Assembly: GCA_019022495.1 (NCBI GenBank)
Contig: JAFEKR010000010.1
Span: 124,001 to 188,000, forward strand
Reading direction: 5' to 3'
Length of the DNA: 64,000 nucleotides
Origin: Epichloe hybrida
Lineage: Eukaryota > Ascomycota > Sordariomycetes > Hypocreales > Clavicipitaceae
A model generated the notes under the pieces. It searched no databases. It was given only the letters and a program-made list of their open reading frames with translations, and was not told where the DNA came from. This document shows, in pieces, positions 22,571-35,831 of the stretch (position 1 is the first letter of the stretch; each line of letters opens with the position of its first letter). Made by a program: the position numbers and the translations under genes.

Positions 22571-25500
22571 TTTACCTAGTTTATCTCTCTTAATAAGCGT
22601 AGAAATTACGCTATTATTATACTACTATTTGCTTTATTTAAATTATTTAAGAAAACTAAACCTTTCTTAAGAAAGGGATAAAATTAAATATTAGACTATT
22701 AATAAAATAGACTCCTTACCTTACTTCCCCTAATAATAAGATATCCTAAAAGCCTTTAGAAATAGCTTTTAAAAGACTAGAAAAAAAATAGTTTACTAAG
22801 GTAACTATAGCTATATTTATTTATACTTATAAGAGACTAGGAAAAGCTTACCTAACTAAACCTAAAGACTACTATATAGCCTAAACTTAATAATTAGATT
22901 ATAAGGTTTATTTACACTAGTAAGTATTAAAATTAGTAAGGAGAAAACCTTTAGGAGAACTTTAAAGAAGATTTTAAAGGTTAGATAAAAGATATATTTA
23001 GGAGAGCTTTTAATAAGCTTATAAGAGAGCTATAAAACTCCCTATAAGATAATAATGTTTATATTAGCTAAGGAGTAAGCCTTCCTATTCTAATAGCCCT
23101 TAAATATATGCTTTAAGAGATAATAATAACCCTATAGTTAGGAAATAAGTTATAATCTCCTAAACTACCTTATATATAACCCCTATAAGCTACTACTTTA
23201 AAGACCTTCCCTAATATTCCTTACCCTTAAAAGGAATAATCTCTATATTCTCTATAAGAACCCTTATAATAATCTTAATTATATTAGGAGTTTAACCCTT
23301 AATAGCTTACTTTCCTTTTTTATTCCTTCCTTTTAGATAAATAAATTATAAAGAAAATATCTAAGCTTATAAAGATATATAAGAATAGTAACTACTATAG
23401 TAAGAAGCTATATAACTTTCTCTTACTAAAACTTATACTCTTTAAGAGTAAGTATAACTAGATTAACCTCCTTAAGTTATATTTTAGTAAAGTATTCCTT
23501 ATTATATTAATAGGAGATACTAAATAGCACTTTCTTAATTACCTTACTAGTAAGAACCTCTCTTATAAAGAGATAATTATAAATATCTATTAATAATTTA
23601 AAATAGAAAGTAATTAATAGTTTTATTACTATAAGTAAAGTAATATAACCCTTAAAAATATTATTATATAGAACCCTAATAAGAGTAAGCTTAAGTGCCT
23701 TAAGATTCTATTAACTACCTTAAAGAGAGTTTATAAAGGGCTATACCCCTCTAATATAGTGAATATAAAGCTTTATAAGTAAACCTTAAACACAGTCTCT
23801 AGTATTCCTAAATATTAGGTAATAGAGTATATATATATACTAGGCTTTAAGAACCTTACTAGTAACCTTTATAAATTAATTATAATTATAAAGAGTAATA
23901 TAAGAAGTAACTAATACTACTAGCATTAAGATAAAGACCTATTAGAGGTAATATTTATAGACTACTAATATAGCTAATAGAATTAAAGAGACTAAGAAAA
24001 AGGAGGTTATTATAGTAACTCTAGATAACCTAAGTAATGCTTTATTTAAAGTAAGAGTAGCTACTAGTTATTAAACTACACTAATACTAAATATTAAAAA
24101 GAGAAAGAGAGGTAATAAGCTAGTAAAAACTATTATTTACCTCCTATAGAGAAGAAGTTTTAGGTATTCCTTACTTTATTTAAAGGAAATAATAGTAATA
24201 AGGAAAAGGAAATAAAAGACTAAGAAACATAGCTTAAGGCCTTTACTTAGGACTAAGATAATAGTAATAATAATATTAAGAAAAAGCTATTATTAAAGGC
24301 ATAACTTAGTATTATATAATTCTTTTATATAGGATTATAAATAATAGATAATATTAATATCCTTATAATGCTTAAGAATTAAGCTTTTTAATAAACCTTA
24401 CTTAAGTAAGAGCTATACCTTAAAGAGGCTTCTAATAAAGATAATTTAATTTATTATACCTCTAAAGGACACTATTTTAAAGAGATCTTTAGAGAAATTA
24501 TACTAGATATAGGAGCCTTAGGCTAATTAACTACTAGTTTAGCATAAGCTAAAGCCTTACTAAGATTAATGCTATTATTAATAATTAAACCCTATAACCT
24601 AGAAGTTATTTGCTTTAGTGCTAGATTAGTAATAACACATAGCGTTATCTATATGCTTATAAAGCTTAGCTAAATTAACTTCTATATCCTTAATATTACT
24701 ATACCCTTTCTCTTTTTCCTTACTAATATAGATAAAATAAAGGTTAAGATTAATAACCTTACTAATATGTTAATTTAAAATAATAAGACTATACCTATTA
24801 TGCGTAGATAGGGCTACCCTTAGTGGCTTCTAGAGGTAAGAGAAACTACTACTTTTTACCTATTAGAAGGAGAGATTTATTAACTTTACTTAAGGTTTAG
24901 TTATCCCTTAATTTAATAGCTTATAAAGATTCTTTAATAAGCTAGTTATAATATTAAACGTTATATAATTAAGAAGCTAACTAAAGTCTATTACTATTAT
25001 TAGATAAATAGAAAAGCCCCTAGCTAGTTTAAATTCTCCCTTAAAGATAACTATAACTTTAACTATAAGATTATTATTAATATTATGTAAATTAATAACT
25101 AGCTAGTCCTTTATGTTATTAATTTAGTAACCTTATTTTAAGCGGCCTAATTCCTTAACCCTAAGAAGTAAAAAGCTTATAATATCTAGGATATAATCAG
25201 AGAGTGCTAGATTAATATATATCTAGGCCCTCTAGACTAGATTATTTATAATGCTAGTAATAACTTTACTTTAGCTAAATTTAGGTATTATGCTTGCTTA
25301 ATGTTAATTAATATTAATAAGATGCCTATTAAAGCCTATAATAGCATTAGAAAGGTTAAGAGATATTATAGACCTCTTTGCTAGGCTTATAATATTATTA
25401 TAGATTTAATTAGCAAAGAAATTACTCCTAAGCAGTAACTCTAGATAGCTATTAAAGCTATTAATAACTTAACAAGCCCTAATAGCCTTATGCTAACCTT

Positions 25501-28225
25501 GCTAGTCTTTAAAGCTTACCTATAGATAATAGATAAGTTATTACTAAGTATCTCTATTATTTAATAAGCTAAAGTAATTTAGAAGGTAACTAATAAAGTC
25601 CGCTATTACCTAGCTAAAAGGCAAGTCCACAAGGCCCTTAGTGCCTAGAATAGCCTTAATATATTACTAATATATTAGCTATTACTATAGACTAATATAT
25701 ATATATAAAGAGAAAAAGGCAAATAGTATAGCCCTTATAAGCTATTAGCTACTAATAGGGAGACCTATATAGTTAAGATGCTCTATAGCCTAGCTAAGTT
25801 TTGCTTTATAGTAGTAAAGCTATACTATAAGGACCTATAGTATATAAGGGCTAATAAGCAAAGCCTTTAGGATATTAAGGAATATAACCTAGACCTAGAG
25901 GTCCTTGCCTATAATATAGCCCTTTCCTACGCTATAGCCCTCTTTAATACTATAGTCTTATTATAAGAAAGGGCTAAGGGGGCCTAGGGGAATAAGCTAC
26001 TTATAAAGAGTAATAAGGTAAAGAAAGAAAAGGAAGAGATACTAGTAAAGAGAAAGTAAAGGAGGCTAAGGAAAAACCTTATAGTTTAATTCTTTATTAA
26101 TAAGGGTATAAAGAAGCCTATAAAGACTATTAAGGCTAAAGGTAATCCTATAGGAAGCTATAGAGTTAAAAAACCTATAGTAAGCCTTAAGGTAGCTAAA
26201 GCTACCCCTATAGAAAGCTATAAAGCTAGTGGCCCTAAGGAAGTAAAAGTAAAGGTAACTAGGGCCTAGGTTTATAATCCTAAGGAGCTTATTAGACCTA
26301 TAAAGCCCCTTATATTTATTAATAAAGACTAAGAGAAAGTATTAATTAAGAAGATTATAGCTAAAGAAGTGCTAAATATAGTATTCCTTATAGTAAAAGA
26401 AAAGGCTAACTAAAACCTTACTCTTTAACTTCACTAAGAGGGAAAGATTATAACCTTAAGGAGCCCCTTTAAATAATCTAATTAAGGTAAGATTAACGTA
26501 TTATAAGCTTATAATGTGTTTAGATTTATAATATTTAATCTAGTAAAGTATAGAGGTTACTAGATCTTTAATTCTTATATAGTCTAAGAGATTAAAAGTA
26601 AAGGCACTAAAATACTATATAAGAAATCGCGCCTTATTATATAAGGGCATAATAATAAAGGAAAAGAGGCTATCTTAACCTAATTGCTAATAAATTATAA
26701 TAATATAGCAATTAAGCTAATGGATTATTATAGCCCTTACTCTATTATTAAAGCGAAAGGGAATTTACCTTTAGCTATAAGATATTACATAAGCTTATGT
26801 TTAATCCTAAATAACCCTAAATAGGCTAATTATTATAAAGTTACTAAAGTAAATTACATACCTCTTTCTAAAAGGCATAATAATAAAGGTAATTAAGCCC
26901 CTCTATAGAATTGTAAAGACTAGAACCTACTAGTAGGTAATATATTTTTGCTACTATAGGGATAATCTTAACATAATAACCTTAATATACAATCCCTACC
27001 TGCTAATTATAGCCTAAAATAATAAAAACCTCTTTAGTATTATAGGGATATAAACAGATAACACGCTAGCCCTTAGTAATAATAACTTCTTTAAGAAAGA
27101 AGAAAGAGAGCTCTAGAAGGCAAAGTTTATAGCTAAAGAAAAATAATGCCTAATAACTAGGAATCCCCTTATCTTTAATAGCTATATCTTAACCTAGAAT
27201 GCTAATAACTCCCTAACCCTAACCTAAAAGGGCTAAAGTTAGAAGATTAAGGAAATTAACCCTTAATTACTAATAGTAAGGTAAGATTATATAGAGTAAA
27301 GAGCCTAAGGAAGTTACATTATAATAGTCTATTAACTAGAGGTATTATATAACCTATTAATTACTGCATAACACTAAGAACCCTTTGCTAATAATATCTT
27401 ATAACTTAATAAATGCCTTAAGTAGTAAATTAAGCATTAGTAGTAGGGATTATAGTACATCCCCTTAACTCTTAAAGAGGCAAAACTCTTTGTGTTTATA
27501 AATAGGTCCCTTACTAATAACAAAGATCTAAGTTTATAGATTAGATATATTATTATAATTAGTAATAAAGTGATAAAGGAAAATAATACCTTTATCTTAA
27601 AAGGGAATATTATTACATATAGCTTTATAAAAAGTAAGCGTGTAACCTATAGCGCACTTATATCTAAGCTATATAGTATGGTTTAAGGTGCTAATATCGC
27701 GTACGTGATATCTACGACCCTTTATATAATTATAGACTAATTAAAGATACCTTAAATCCTAATAATTCTCTATATAGACTCTTTCTTATTATATAAATGC
27801 CTTATAAAGCTAGGTATAACAAAAGAGAAGTGGCTAATAATTAATATTATAGCCCTTTAGTAGTTATATAAGAGAAGGGAAGTCTACGAAGTTAGATAGA
27901 TTAACAGCGGTAATAATTCAGCTAATGTAATAACAAAGGCATTGCTAAATTTAGCCCTCTTAACCTTAATTAATCTAAATAAATTAATAATTTATATAGA
28001 AGGTTAGGTTAAGAGACCTATAAGGTTAAGCAAAGAGGAGGATTAATATAATAGGTATGTAAGTATAGATTATAATAACTAGGTTAATTAGAATAACTAA
28101 AGCTATAATAGCTAATGAGAACTATGGATTCCTATTAAGGGATTTACTTATGTACACTTTCCTTTAATCTGATTTTTATTGCGTTTTTAGACTCCTTTAG
28201 CCACGAAGAAAAGAGAGACTGCTAG

Positions 28226-28514
28226 TGTGGCTTCCTTTAGACCTTTAGATAATAGATAGTCTAACTATAGCTAAAGAGTAAAGCCACTAAAGGGATGCAC
28301 GCAATGTAATTAGATGCATTATAAGCTACCCCGCTCTGTTAGTAGTGGCACTACACTATAGCCTTACTTTTCCCCCTTTTTCGCTTACCTTCTTTTCTAG
28401 CTAGATTTCTCTCCTTCTCCCTTTTCTCTTCTCTCTTAGTTATTTAGCTATTATCATTAACTTCATTGAATTCAACCTCTCGCACTAGTGCAACGTTCCT
28501 TGGTGTAACCAACA
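28226..28514 (+). repeat. 3' LTR of Copia I copy 1
   Basis: It starts TGTGGCTTCCTTTAGACC and ends GTGTAACCAACA. Here the inner (left) part is AT-shifted, and the outer end (TCGCACTAGTGCAACG) is intact. Confidence 0.92.
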
Positions 28515-28519
28515 ATAAC

Positions 28520-28958
28520 TCTATCTATTATAATATAAAGGTAGCCCCTTAGCCTTGCAATATAGCTAGTTAGTCTATAAGCTCCCTATAGGCTATATAG
28601 CGTACTAAGCAGCCCTTATAACGACATATTAAGTATATATAGCTTAAGGAAGTCATATTTTAGCGATTATAACGCGGATATATCCAGCGGGGTCGGCAAT
28701 ACATAACTGCGTGCTTCCAATAAGTAACCTAGAGCAATTAACACACGAGGCAAACTAAGCTTAGCTAGCAGCTTTTCCACCTCTAGTACTTAATGTTTCT
28801 CCTGCACCTCTAACATATACGGTATGCCATTAAGGGATATTAAGGTATCTTCCGCGATAGGTTCGTTAATTAATCTATTCTTAAGACTTAACTCTACCCT
28901 AGTAGCAATAGGTAACCCTAAAACTATCGTAGCAATAGGCTCGAGTAACATGCCTAGA
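28520..28958. other. Partly RIP-shifted flank between Copia I and the TRIM
   Basis: This is mixed-composition sequence with some intact CG sites. I found no open frame or domain. It ends at the CTAGA target duplication of the TRIM (28954-28958). Confidence 0.45.
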
Positions 28959-29081
28959 TGTCAGGTGCGCGCGCGCGTACGCGTGGCCTAATAATCAATT
29001 GTAAGATATAATGTGAGCAAGAGCTAGCATTAATGGATCTTTTAGTCTAATGGCTTACTTGCACACCTTCAGGTTCTGACA
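28959..29081 (+). repeat. 5' LTR of the TRIM
   Basis: 123 bp with a GTGCGCGCGCGCGTACGCG tract near the start. A GATATAATG motif (29006-29013) lies just before AGAGCTAGCATTAAT (29020-29034), so transcription could begin near the latter. Confidence 0.9.
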
Positions 29082-29095
29082 TTAATGCTAGCTCT
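29081..29095 (+). promoter_or_regulatory. Putative self-complementary primer-binding site of the TRIM
   Basis: ATTAATGCTAGCTCT at 29081-29095 starts on the last base of the 5' LTR. It is the exact complement of AGAGCTAGCATTAAT at 29020-29034 inside the LTR. In the less mutated 3' LTR the LTR-side text is AGAGCTAGCATTGAT, so the ancestral pair may have been one base different. The position is where a tRNA primer site should be. Pairing with the RNA's own 5' end would be the self-priming known from Tf1-type elements. Confidence 0.6.
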
Positions 29096-29193
29096 CACGG
29101 GTCTTCTAGTGTGCTAGTCCTAGGTTCAAATCCTCGTGGGTAGGGCGTGCGCTAGGTCCTAGGTTTAATTCCCGTAGCTGGATTAAGACCTAA

Positions 29194-29425
29194 TGTCAGG
29201 GAGAGCTCACTTGAAGCATAGGTTATATGAGGGCAGCGCGCATTAACAGGGATAAAACGCAAGGTCAGACATTAGTGAATACGATATATTAGAAGTACCT
29301 CTGTAAACTAGTTATTACTATAGCGCACTATATACCTTTTAGGTACAAAAGTTAGGTGCTATTTACACCTCTAATTAACTAAAATTAAACGCTTTTTATT
29401 ATTTATTTATACCCTTACCTTAATA
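29194..29425 (+). repeat. 5' LTR of Copia II
   Basis: It starts TGTCAGGGAGAGCTC and ends CTTACCTTAATA (originally CTTGACA). The outer left part is intact (GGGCAGCGCGC) and the inner part is RIP-shifted. Confidence 0.9.
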
Positions 29426-30776
29426 GTTATAAGCCTAGGAGGCTTTTATTACTATTTTTATTACTATCTTTAAAGATTATTAGCTCTGTTAAATTAATTT
29501 AATTAACGCTTACTAATATCACAAGATAAATGCCCTTATTATATTACTTATTAGTTAATATTATATCTTACACTTCCCTTAACTAATATATCTAAAGAAA
29601 CTCTAAATATAGTATTATTATTAGAGAAGGATTAGATTAAGTGGTTTACCTAAGTTAAGAACTATATAGAATTATATAGTGTTTAGGAGTATATTAACCC
29701 TAATAAGGTTAAATTAATTAAAGAACCTATAATACTTACATACCCCTAGAGAGGTCTAAGACTAGAGATTACGCTAGATAACCCTAATGCTCTTAAAGAT
29801 TAGAAGATTACTTATAAAGATATAAAGAACTTTAATTTAATCTTATAAAGTATATAAACCTATTAAAGTAAATACTAAAGATTAGGGAATATATTTATAA
29901 GACCCTTTTAAAGAATATATAAGACTCTCTTAACTTTAACACTAAAGTAAAGGAAAAGGAGTTAGTTTAATATTATACCTATAGGATACTTAAGCTTCTT
30001 TATAATTAATATAAGCTAAACACTAAGAAGATACTTATCCTTATAGAGAATTACCTTAATAATTACTTATAAGCTAAAGGTACTTATAATTAGTATAAGT
30101 AAGCTATAATAATAGAGGTACTATAGAGAAATTATCTAGATCTTAAGACTTAATAAACTAAGGAGGTAATGCTATATAAGTTTATTATCCCTCTTTAAAC
30201 TAAATTTAAGGCATTCTAAAAGAAGTAAAATAACTTACTAAATAAAGGAGAGAACTATAGCTTCCTTAAGGTAGTTAGTAAGTTTAAAAGAGATTATAAA
30301 GCTCCTTAGAGCTTAATAATAATAAAATTAGCTAATAATACTATTACTACTAATAGATTAAATAGTTAGAGTAAATTAGAGTAAAAGAAGTGCCCTAGAT
30401 ACTCTAGTTATAATGTTTATAATATATTAAAGTAATAGGAATCCTATAATTTATTTAAGGCTCTCTATAAGCTAGAGGCTACTCCTAAGGATTAGGAAGT
30501 TAGAAAGAACTCTAAAGATAATATTAAGAGATATCTAAAGGAGAACCTATAAGAGAGATTAAAAGCTATAAGTTAGAAGCTAGAGAAGAGGGAGAAAAGC
30601 AGTAATATTATTATCCCATTATAAAACCTAATAAATAACTTACTTATAGTAACTCTAGGTAAGAAGACTATAAATATATTATTATTTATATACTTATAAA
30701 TATCTTAACCTTTAAGGAAAGTTATATATTTAACTTTAAACGCTATAAATAGCTCTAAAGGGAATTAGAATATAGT

Positions 30777-30950
30777 TGTCATAGTCTAGCCCATAGGGCT
30801 AATCGCGGGTGCCTGCGCTACCATGTGGGTGATGTGCCCAATCCCATTGCGCCATAGAAGGCAACAAAAGAATACGCATTGTACAAGTCCCTGTAACTTG
30901 TGCAATTGACACCTATATTGCTAGGTCTAGGCAAAGCCTAGATTATCACA
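30777..30950. mobile_element. Solo LTR, 174 bp, TSD ATAGT, inside Copia II
   Basis: It starts TGTCATAGTCTAGCCC and ends CTAGATTATCACA. ATAGT is repeated at 30772-30776 and 30951-30955. This GC-balanced patch shows little RIP and so inserted after most of the decay, or is too short for RIP. Confidence 0.85.
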
Positions 30951-32824
30951 ATAGTTATCTATAATTCTAGAGCTAATGTTCATATTTTTAATAACATTTA
31001 TTAGTTTAAATAGTCTAAGTTTAATAGAACTATTATAATAGAGGTTAGAGCTAGAGGCATAATCTATATATCCTTAGAATAAGGACTAGTCTATATATCC
31101 GTTATAGATCTAGTATTATAAAGGCTAAGGAGAATTATAGTGTAAAGTGCTTTGCTAATTCTAAAATTCCACGTAAACCTAGTATTAGCAATAATTCTAA
31201 TAAAGGCAAGAATCTATTAGAACTAGAAGAAAAGCTTTCTATTCTAAGGAAAGTATCCTATTACTAAGCTTTATAATATTAATAAGCTTTATAATATTAA
31301 TAAGCTTTATATATTATCTATACTCTTAGATAACCTAAAAGAGGCCTACACTATAACTAGTAAAGTACTAAGGCTACCTATAAAAGGAAATATAAAGCTT
31401 TAGTATTAATAATATAGTTATCTAGGTAAGAAGGCCTTTATAAAGATTATAAACGCTACTCTTAGCGTTAAATTAATAGGACCTAAGCTTATAGAGTGTG
31501 AGATTTATACTACAGGCAAAGCTAAGCGCTAGAGATTATAGGTTACACTAGAAAGGCTCCCTTAGGGACCTAGATATAGCCTTTTAGTTAATTTAAACTA
31601 TTATAACTTTTCTTATTAGAATAGTAATAGGTATTAGTGTGTTTTTATATGCCTTATAACCTTAATGCATTTCTTCTATTTATTTAAGACTAAAGATAGA
31701 ATTTATAATAGCTTTTATATAATAATAGCGTTCTTACATATATAATTTAGGGTTTAACTCTGATTTTTATATAGTGATATTAAAAAGGCTTTATTTATAA
31801 AGAGCATAAGAGATAAAATAGCCTTTACTAGTATTATAGTCTATAATTTAGCTCCCTTAATACCTAGTTAGAATAAAAAGGCAGAGTAATCTAGGGGGGT
31901 GGTTAAGTAAAAGGCTTATATATTAAGCCTTAAGGCTTACCTTCCTTTAGAACTTAATAATAAGGTCTTTAATATAGTAGTCTATTTACTAAATAAAACA
32001 CCTTTTAAGCATTATAGGAATTAGGTTATACCTTATTAACTCTAGTGAAATTAGGCATAGAAAATAGTCCTAGCTTATTTATAGATATTAGAGGTTTAAA
32101 AGCCCTTAATTACATATCTATAAGCTTACAGATATAAGGCGTTTCTAATGATAACAAAGGCTCTAGAGCATATTAAATCGCATAATGCAATACTATAGTT
32201 AGAGTAAAAAGCTTATATTAGATACCTTATTAGTTATAGAGGTAAGTTATAATATATTATATAGGTGCCTTTACTTCATAATTATAAGGTTATTATTTTA
32301 GCGTGTATTTAGTTTAATAAAAACTCCTTCTTTAAGCTAGAAGAAAAGCTAGAATTAGCTTAATAGAAGAAGATATTAATAATTAAGTTACTTAAAGAGC
32401 TTAAAGCTAAAGACCTTAATAAGAAAATTAGTTAAGATCTTATTAAAATAAAGCTTAAAGAGAATAATCCTACCTCTTTACTATTAGCTATAGGCTAGGA
32501 AAATAAGTAGTTTAAAGTAAAAACGCTTCCTTATATAATAGGGGATAAAGAGAACCTTTCTAGTGCACTTTTAACCCCTCCTAATTCCTTTTAAAAGGCG
32601 CTAGTTACTATAAAGAACTTAGAGCTTTAGGTATAAGGTAATAATACGCTATTTTATAAGATTAATAAATTTATAAGTAAGGCAATAGCTAAACATATAG
32701 TAATTACTATAAAGACTAGCAAATTTACTATAAAAGGTAGTAAGGCTATAGAGAATTATAGTCCCTATAATAATAGCATTAATATAAATAATATTATTAC
32801 TAGGAAATATTAGAGAAAGGAAAT

Positions 32825-33571
32825 TGTTAAAAATAAGACCTATTTTTAGCCCTTTCTAGTTAAAGGACCTTTCTATTACTAGCTTGCATTGCAAGCCTGA
32901 CAGCTGCGACTAACCATGTGGATAACTAATCCAAATCAATTGTGGATTATTCAATTGCGTTGTGGCTGCAAGCGTAGCTACAACTGCAGCGCCACTAGTA
33001 ATTAGGTAAGCTAGGGTAATGTAAGCAGGTTACCCTATAGCTATCTTTAACAGCGATTTTCTCTTTAACTAGAGGTCGTACAAAAGTCTTACATATAGCA
33101 AATTAAAGCTAGAAAACAGGGCTTTTATTTTATGTAGGAATAATTTTTAGACTAAAATTTAGTGCATATGGGTTGCTAGTTTGTATGGTGGTGAGTCGAT
33201 TTTTTGGATTTTATATACAAATGAATTTTACGGAAAATAAAAAGTAGCCTATAAGACCTCTTTAGCGGTCCGGATTCACTAATACGGTTAGTAGGTATAT
33301 AAGAGAAAGAAGATCTTTTTAATCTAGCTAGATAGCTAGGTCTCTTAATCTAACAGCTGCATTGCCTATATAACGTCACTAAAATCAATTCTATTAGTAT
33401 ATAAGATATTATAAAAGTCATCTAGATTAAATTCTATTAGTTAATAACTGCCAAAACCTTCCGTTATGTTACGTTAAATAAATTCAACGTGGTAGTTCTA
33501 CTAGTCCCTGACCGTAGAGCTGCACCTGTACAGCTGTTGCCAGCCAGCAACTAGCTTCCTACATTTCAATA
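32825..33571 (-). mobile_element. Solo LTR, 747 bp, TSD GAAAT, inside Copia II
   Basis: This is an inverted copy of the LTR at 15513-16332. On the plus strand it starts TGTTAAAAATAAG and ends CTACATTTCAATA. It is flanked by GAAAT at 32820-32824 and 33572-33576. It lacks the extra palindromic stretch of the other copy. Confidence 0.88.
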
Positions 33572-35306
33572 GAAATAAGGAAAGCTAGGTAAGTATAGTT
33601 TTCTTTTGCTTTCTTAATAGTATTTTAAGGAACTTAATATAGTTTACGTATTAATACTATACCTCTAGAACCTATGCATTATTATTAGGCAATAGTCTTA
33701 TTATATTGCAACCACTAGAAGGAAGTAATTATAAAGGAGCTTTTAAAGCTTTAATCCTTAAACTACTAGGAGAATATACTAGATAAATTATTTAATCTTA
33801 AGGAGATTATTGACCTTAGATAGGTTTTTAAGTATAAAACTAATAAAAAAGGTATTATTATAGAGTTTAAGGCTTAAATAGTAATCTAAGGTAACTAATA
33901 ACTAAAGGATAACCTTAATAACTACACTACTACGCTTACTTTATAATCTCTACATATACTACTTACTATCTACTACGCTAATAATCTTAATACATATTAA
34001 TATAACATTTAGAATGCCTTCCTATATATAAAACTTAAAGAACCTATCTTCTATAAGCCACTAGAGGGTATAAATACACAAGGTTATCTCTAGAAGATAA
34101 CTAGAGTATTATATAGGCTATAGGAAGCTCCTTAATAATGGTTTCTATACCTAATGTAATTCCTATTAAATCTAGGCTTTATCTAAGGAAAGGAAAACCT
34201 ATATATCTTCACAAAAGGTAAATTTATCCTGTTTTTCTACGTAGATAACATTATAGCGCTATTTCTAAATGGATTTAAAGCAGAATTTAAAGAGTTATAT
34301 AAGTAGTTAATAAACAGTCTAGATATTAAAGACTAAGGCAATTTAAAGTGGTTTCTAGGCATTAAAATCATTAGGAATTATAATACTAAAGAGATATAGT
34401 TATTATAGGAATTATATATTTAAAAGATAGCTTAGAAGTTTATTCCTAATATTATTAATAACAATTTAAAGAGCTTAATTATAATACCTCTAATAATAGC
34501 TATAATAGTCCTAAATAATAGTTAGGCTACTAATAAAGAGATTAATTACTATAGAGTAGTTATTAGCTCTTTAGTCTATCTTTATATTATTAGAAGACCT
34601 AATATAGCCTTTATAGCTTTAAAGCTAGCCTCCTTTATAATAAACCCTTTAATAAATTATATTAAGCTTATAAAGGCTACTCTAATATACACTTAGAATA
34701 TAAGGAAGTTATATATCTAATACTTAGGAGTAAATAGCTTTAACACGCTTTTCTCTAGCACTAATGCCTCTCTTAGCAATAACCCTAATACTTAGAAATT
34801 AACATAAGGCTATATCTTTATTATACATAAAGCTATAATTAATTAGAAGTCTAGGAGGTAGTATTATATAATAACCTTAAGTATAGAAGCAAAGCTCTTT
34901 ATATTAAATTACAGAGCAAAGGAGCGTATATCTCTAGGCAGACTACTTTATAATATTAATATATAAGTCCCTCCTTTATTAATTATCTAGTGTAATAATA
35001 AGTAAATAATTTATATTATAGAATATAAGGAAGGAAGGCTTTAAATTAGTCTAAAGTATCTTAATATAAATTAAATATAGATTTAAGAGCAATATACCTT
35101 AGGTAATATTAAGGTAAATTAGTTAAAGACCTCTAAGATACTTGCTAATAGCTTTATAAAGCCTTTATTAGGGTAAATATATAAGGAATTCTATTACTAG
35201 ATTAGCTTATAGGAAATTCCTGCTTAATTATAATACTAGAAAATTATTATAATCTCTTCCTATACTTATAATCTTTAGCTTTAATAAATATCTTAGCTAA
35301 GGGGAG

Positions 35307-35539
35307 TAATTAAGGAGAGCTCCCTTAAAGCATAGGTTATATAAGGGTAGCGCGTATTAATAGGGATAAAATATAAGGTTAGATATTAGTAACTATAATA
35401 TATTAGAAGTACCTCTATAGACTAGTTATTACTATAGCGCACTATGTACCTTTTAAGTACAAAAGTCAGGTGCTGTCTGCACCTCTAATTGACCAAAATT
35501 AAACGCTTTTTATCATCCATTTACACCCCTACCTTGACA
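35307..35539 (+). repeat. 3' LTR of Copia II
   Basis: The inner left half is AT-shifted (TAATTAAGGAGAGC at the start). The outer right half is intact and ends CACCCCTACCTTGACA. Confidence 0.88.
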
Positions 35540-35831
35540 CCTAATAAGTCTAGGTTTGAATTGCTAGGCTAGGCGCTTACATTAGGCTCACAGGGCAGGT
35601 ACGGTTGCGCCCGTATGGTTGCGTTGCGACCATGGGGTCACGTGCACTAGGTCATTGCGTGTGGCAAGCCTAGTTGCCGTGCGTACTGGGCCTTGGGGGT
35701 TCACAATTAGTTATTTATCTCAGAGGCCACGGATGACCAGGCCTAATCTAAGCTAAGGTTGCGTGCGTTGCTAGCCGCTGGCCTGTGTGGGGCCCTTGGC
35801 TCGGGACGAGCCTTACGAGGGAAGGGATAAT

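Larger units (their letters stand above)
21611..28514 (+). mobile_element. Complete Copia I retrotransposon, 6.9 kb, TSD ATAAC
   Basis: The element has two LTRs (21611-21900 and 28226-28514) and an ATAAC duplication at 21606-21610 and 28515-28519. A purine tract AAGAAAAGAGAGA lies just before the 3' LTR. The interior is RIP-decayed, but in one frame the order gag, then pol can be followed once TAA/TAG are read as Gln. The RT region (about 26590-27250) has the active-site text GIQTDN. RNase H follows at about 27480-28010, ending NNSANVITKALLN-like text before the LTR. Copia assignment rests on the RT then RNase H order at the 3' end. Reading frames are destroyed, so the element is inactive. 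Confidence 0.93.
29194..35539 (+). mobile_element. Complete Copia II retrotransposon, TSD CCTAA, carrying two solo LTRs
   Basis: LTRs lie at 29194-29425 and about 35307-35539. CCTAA flanks the element at 29189-29193 and 35540-35544. In the plus frame, reading RIP stops as Gln, the Copia order is visible. Gag comes first. An integrase with YSDI...SAP..P.QN.KAE-like text follows at about 31780-32050. The RT has an F-YVDN-I active-site region (34235-34249, YVDD with D to N), and RNase H occupies about 34540-34960. All frames are broken by RIP. Two solo LTRs (30777-30950 and 32825-33571) are later insertions. Confidence 0.92.

Noticed and set aside
22398..22670. Pro/Tyr/Leu-rich frame, repeated at 54347-54702
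   Set aside because: It is the translation of the TTATCC-type tandem repeat in the Copia I leader. The two copies lie at the same place in the two elements, and nothing suggests selection.
29020..29150. Functional tRNA gene
   Set aside because: A-box- and B-box-like motifs are present, but no acceptor stem and anticodon arm can be drawn around them. The strong 15-bp inverted repeat is better explained as LTR/primer-site pairing.
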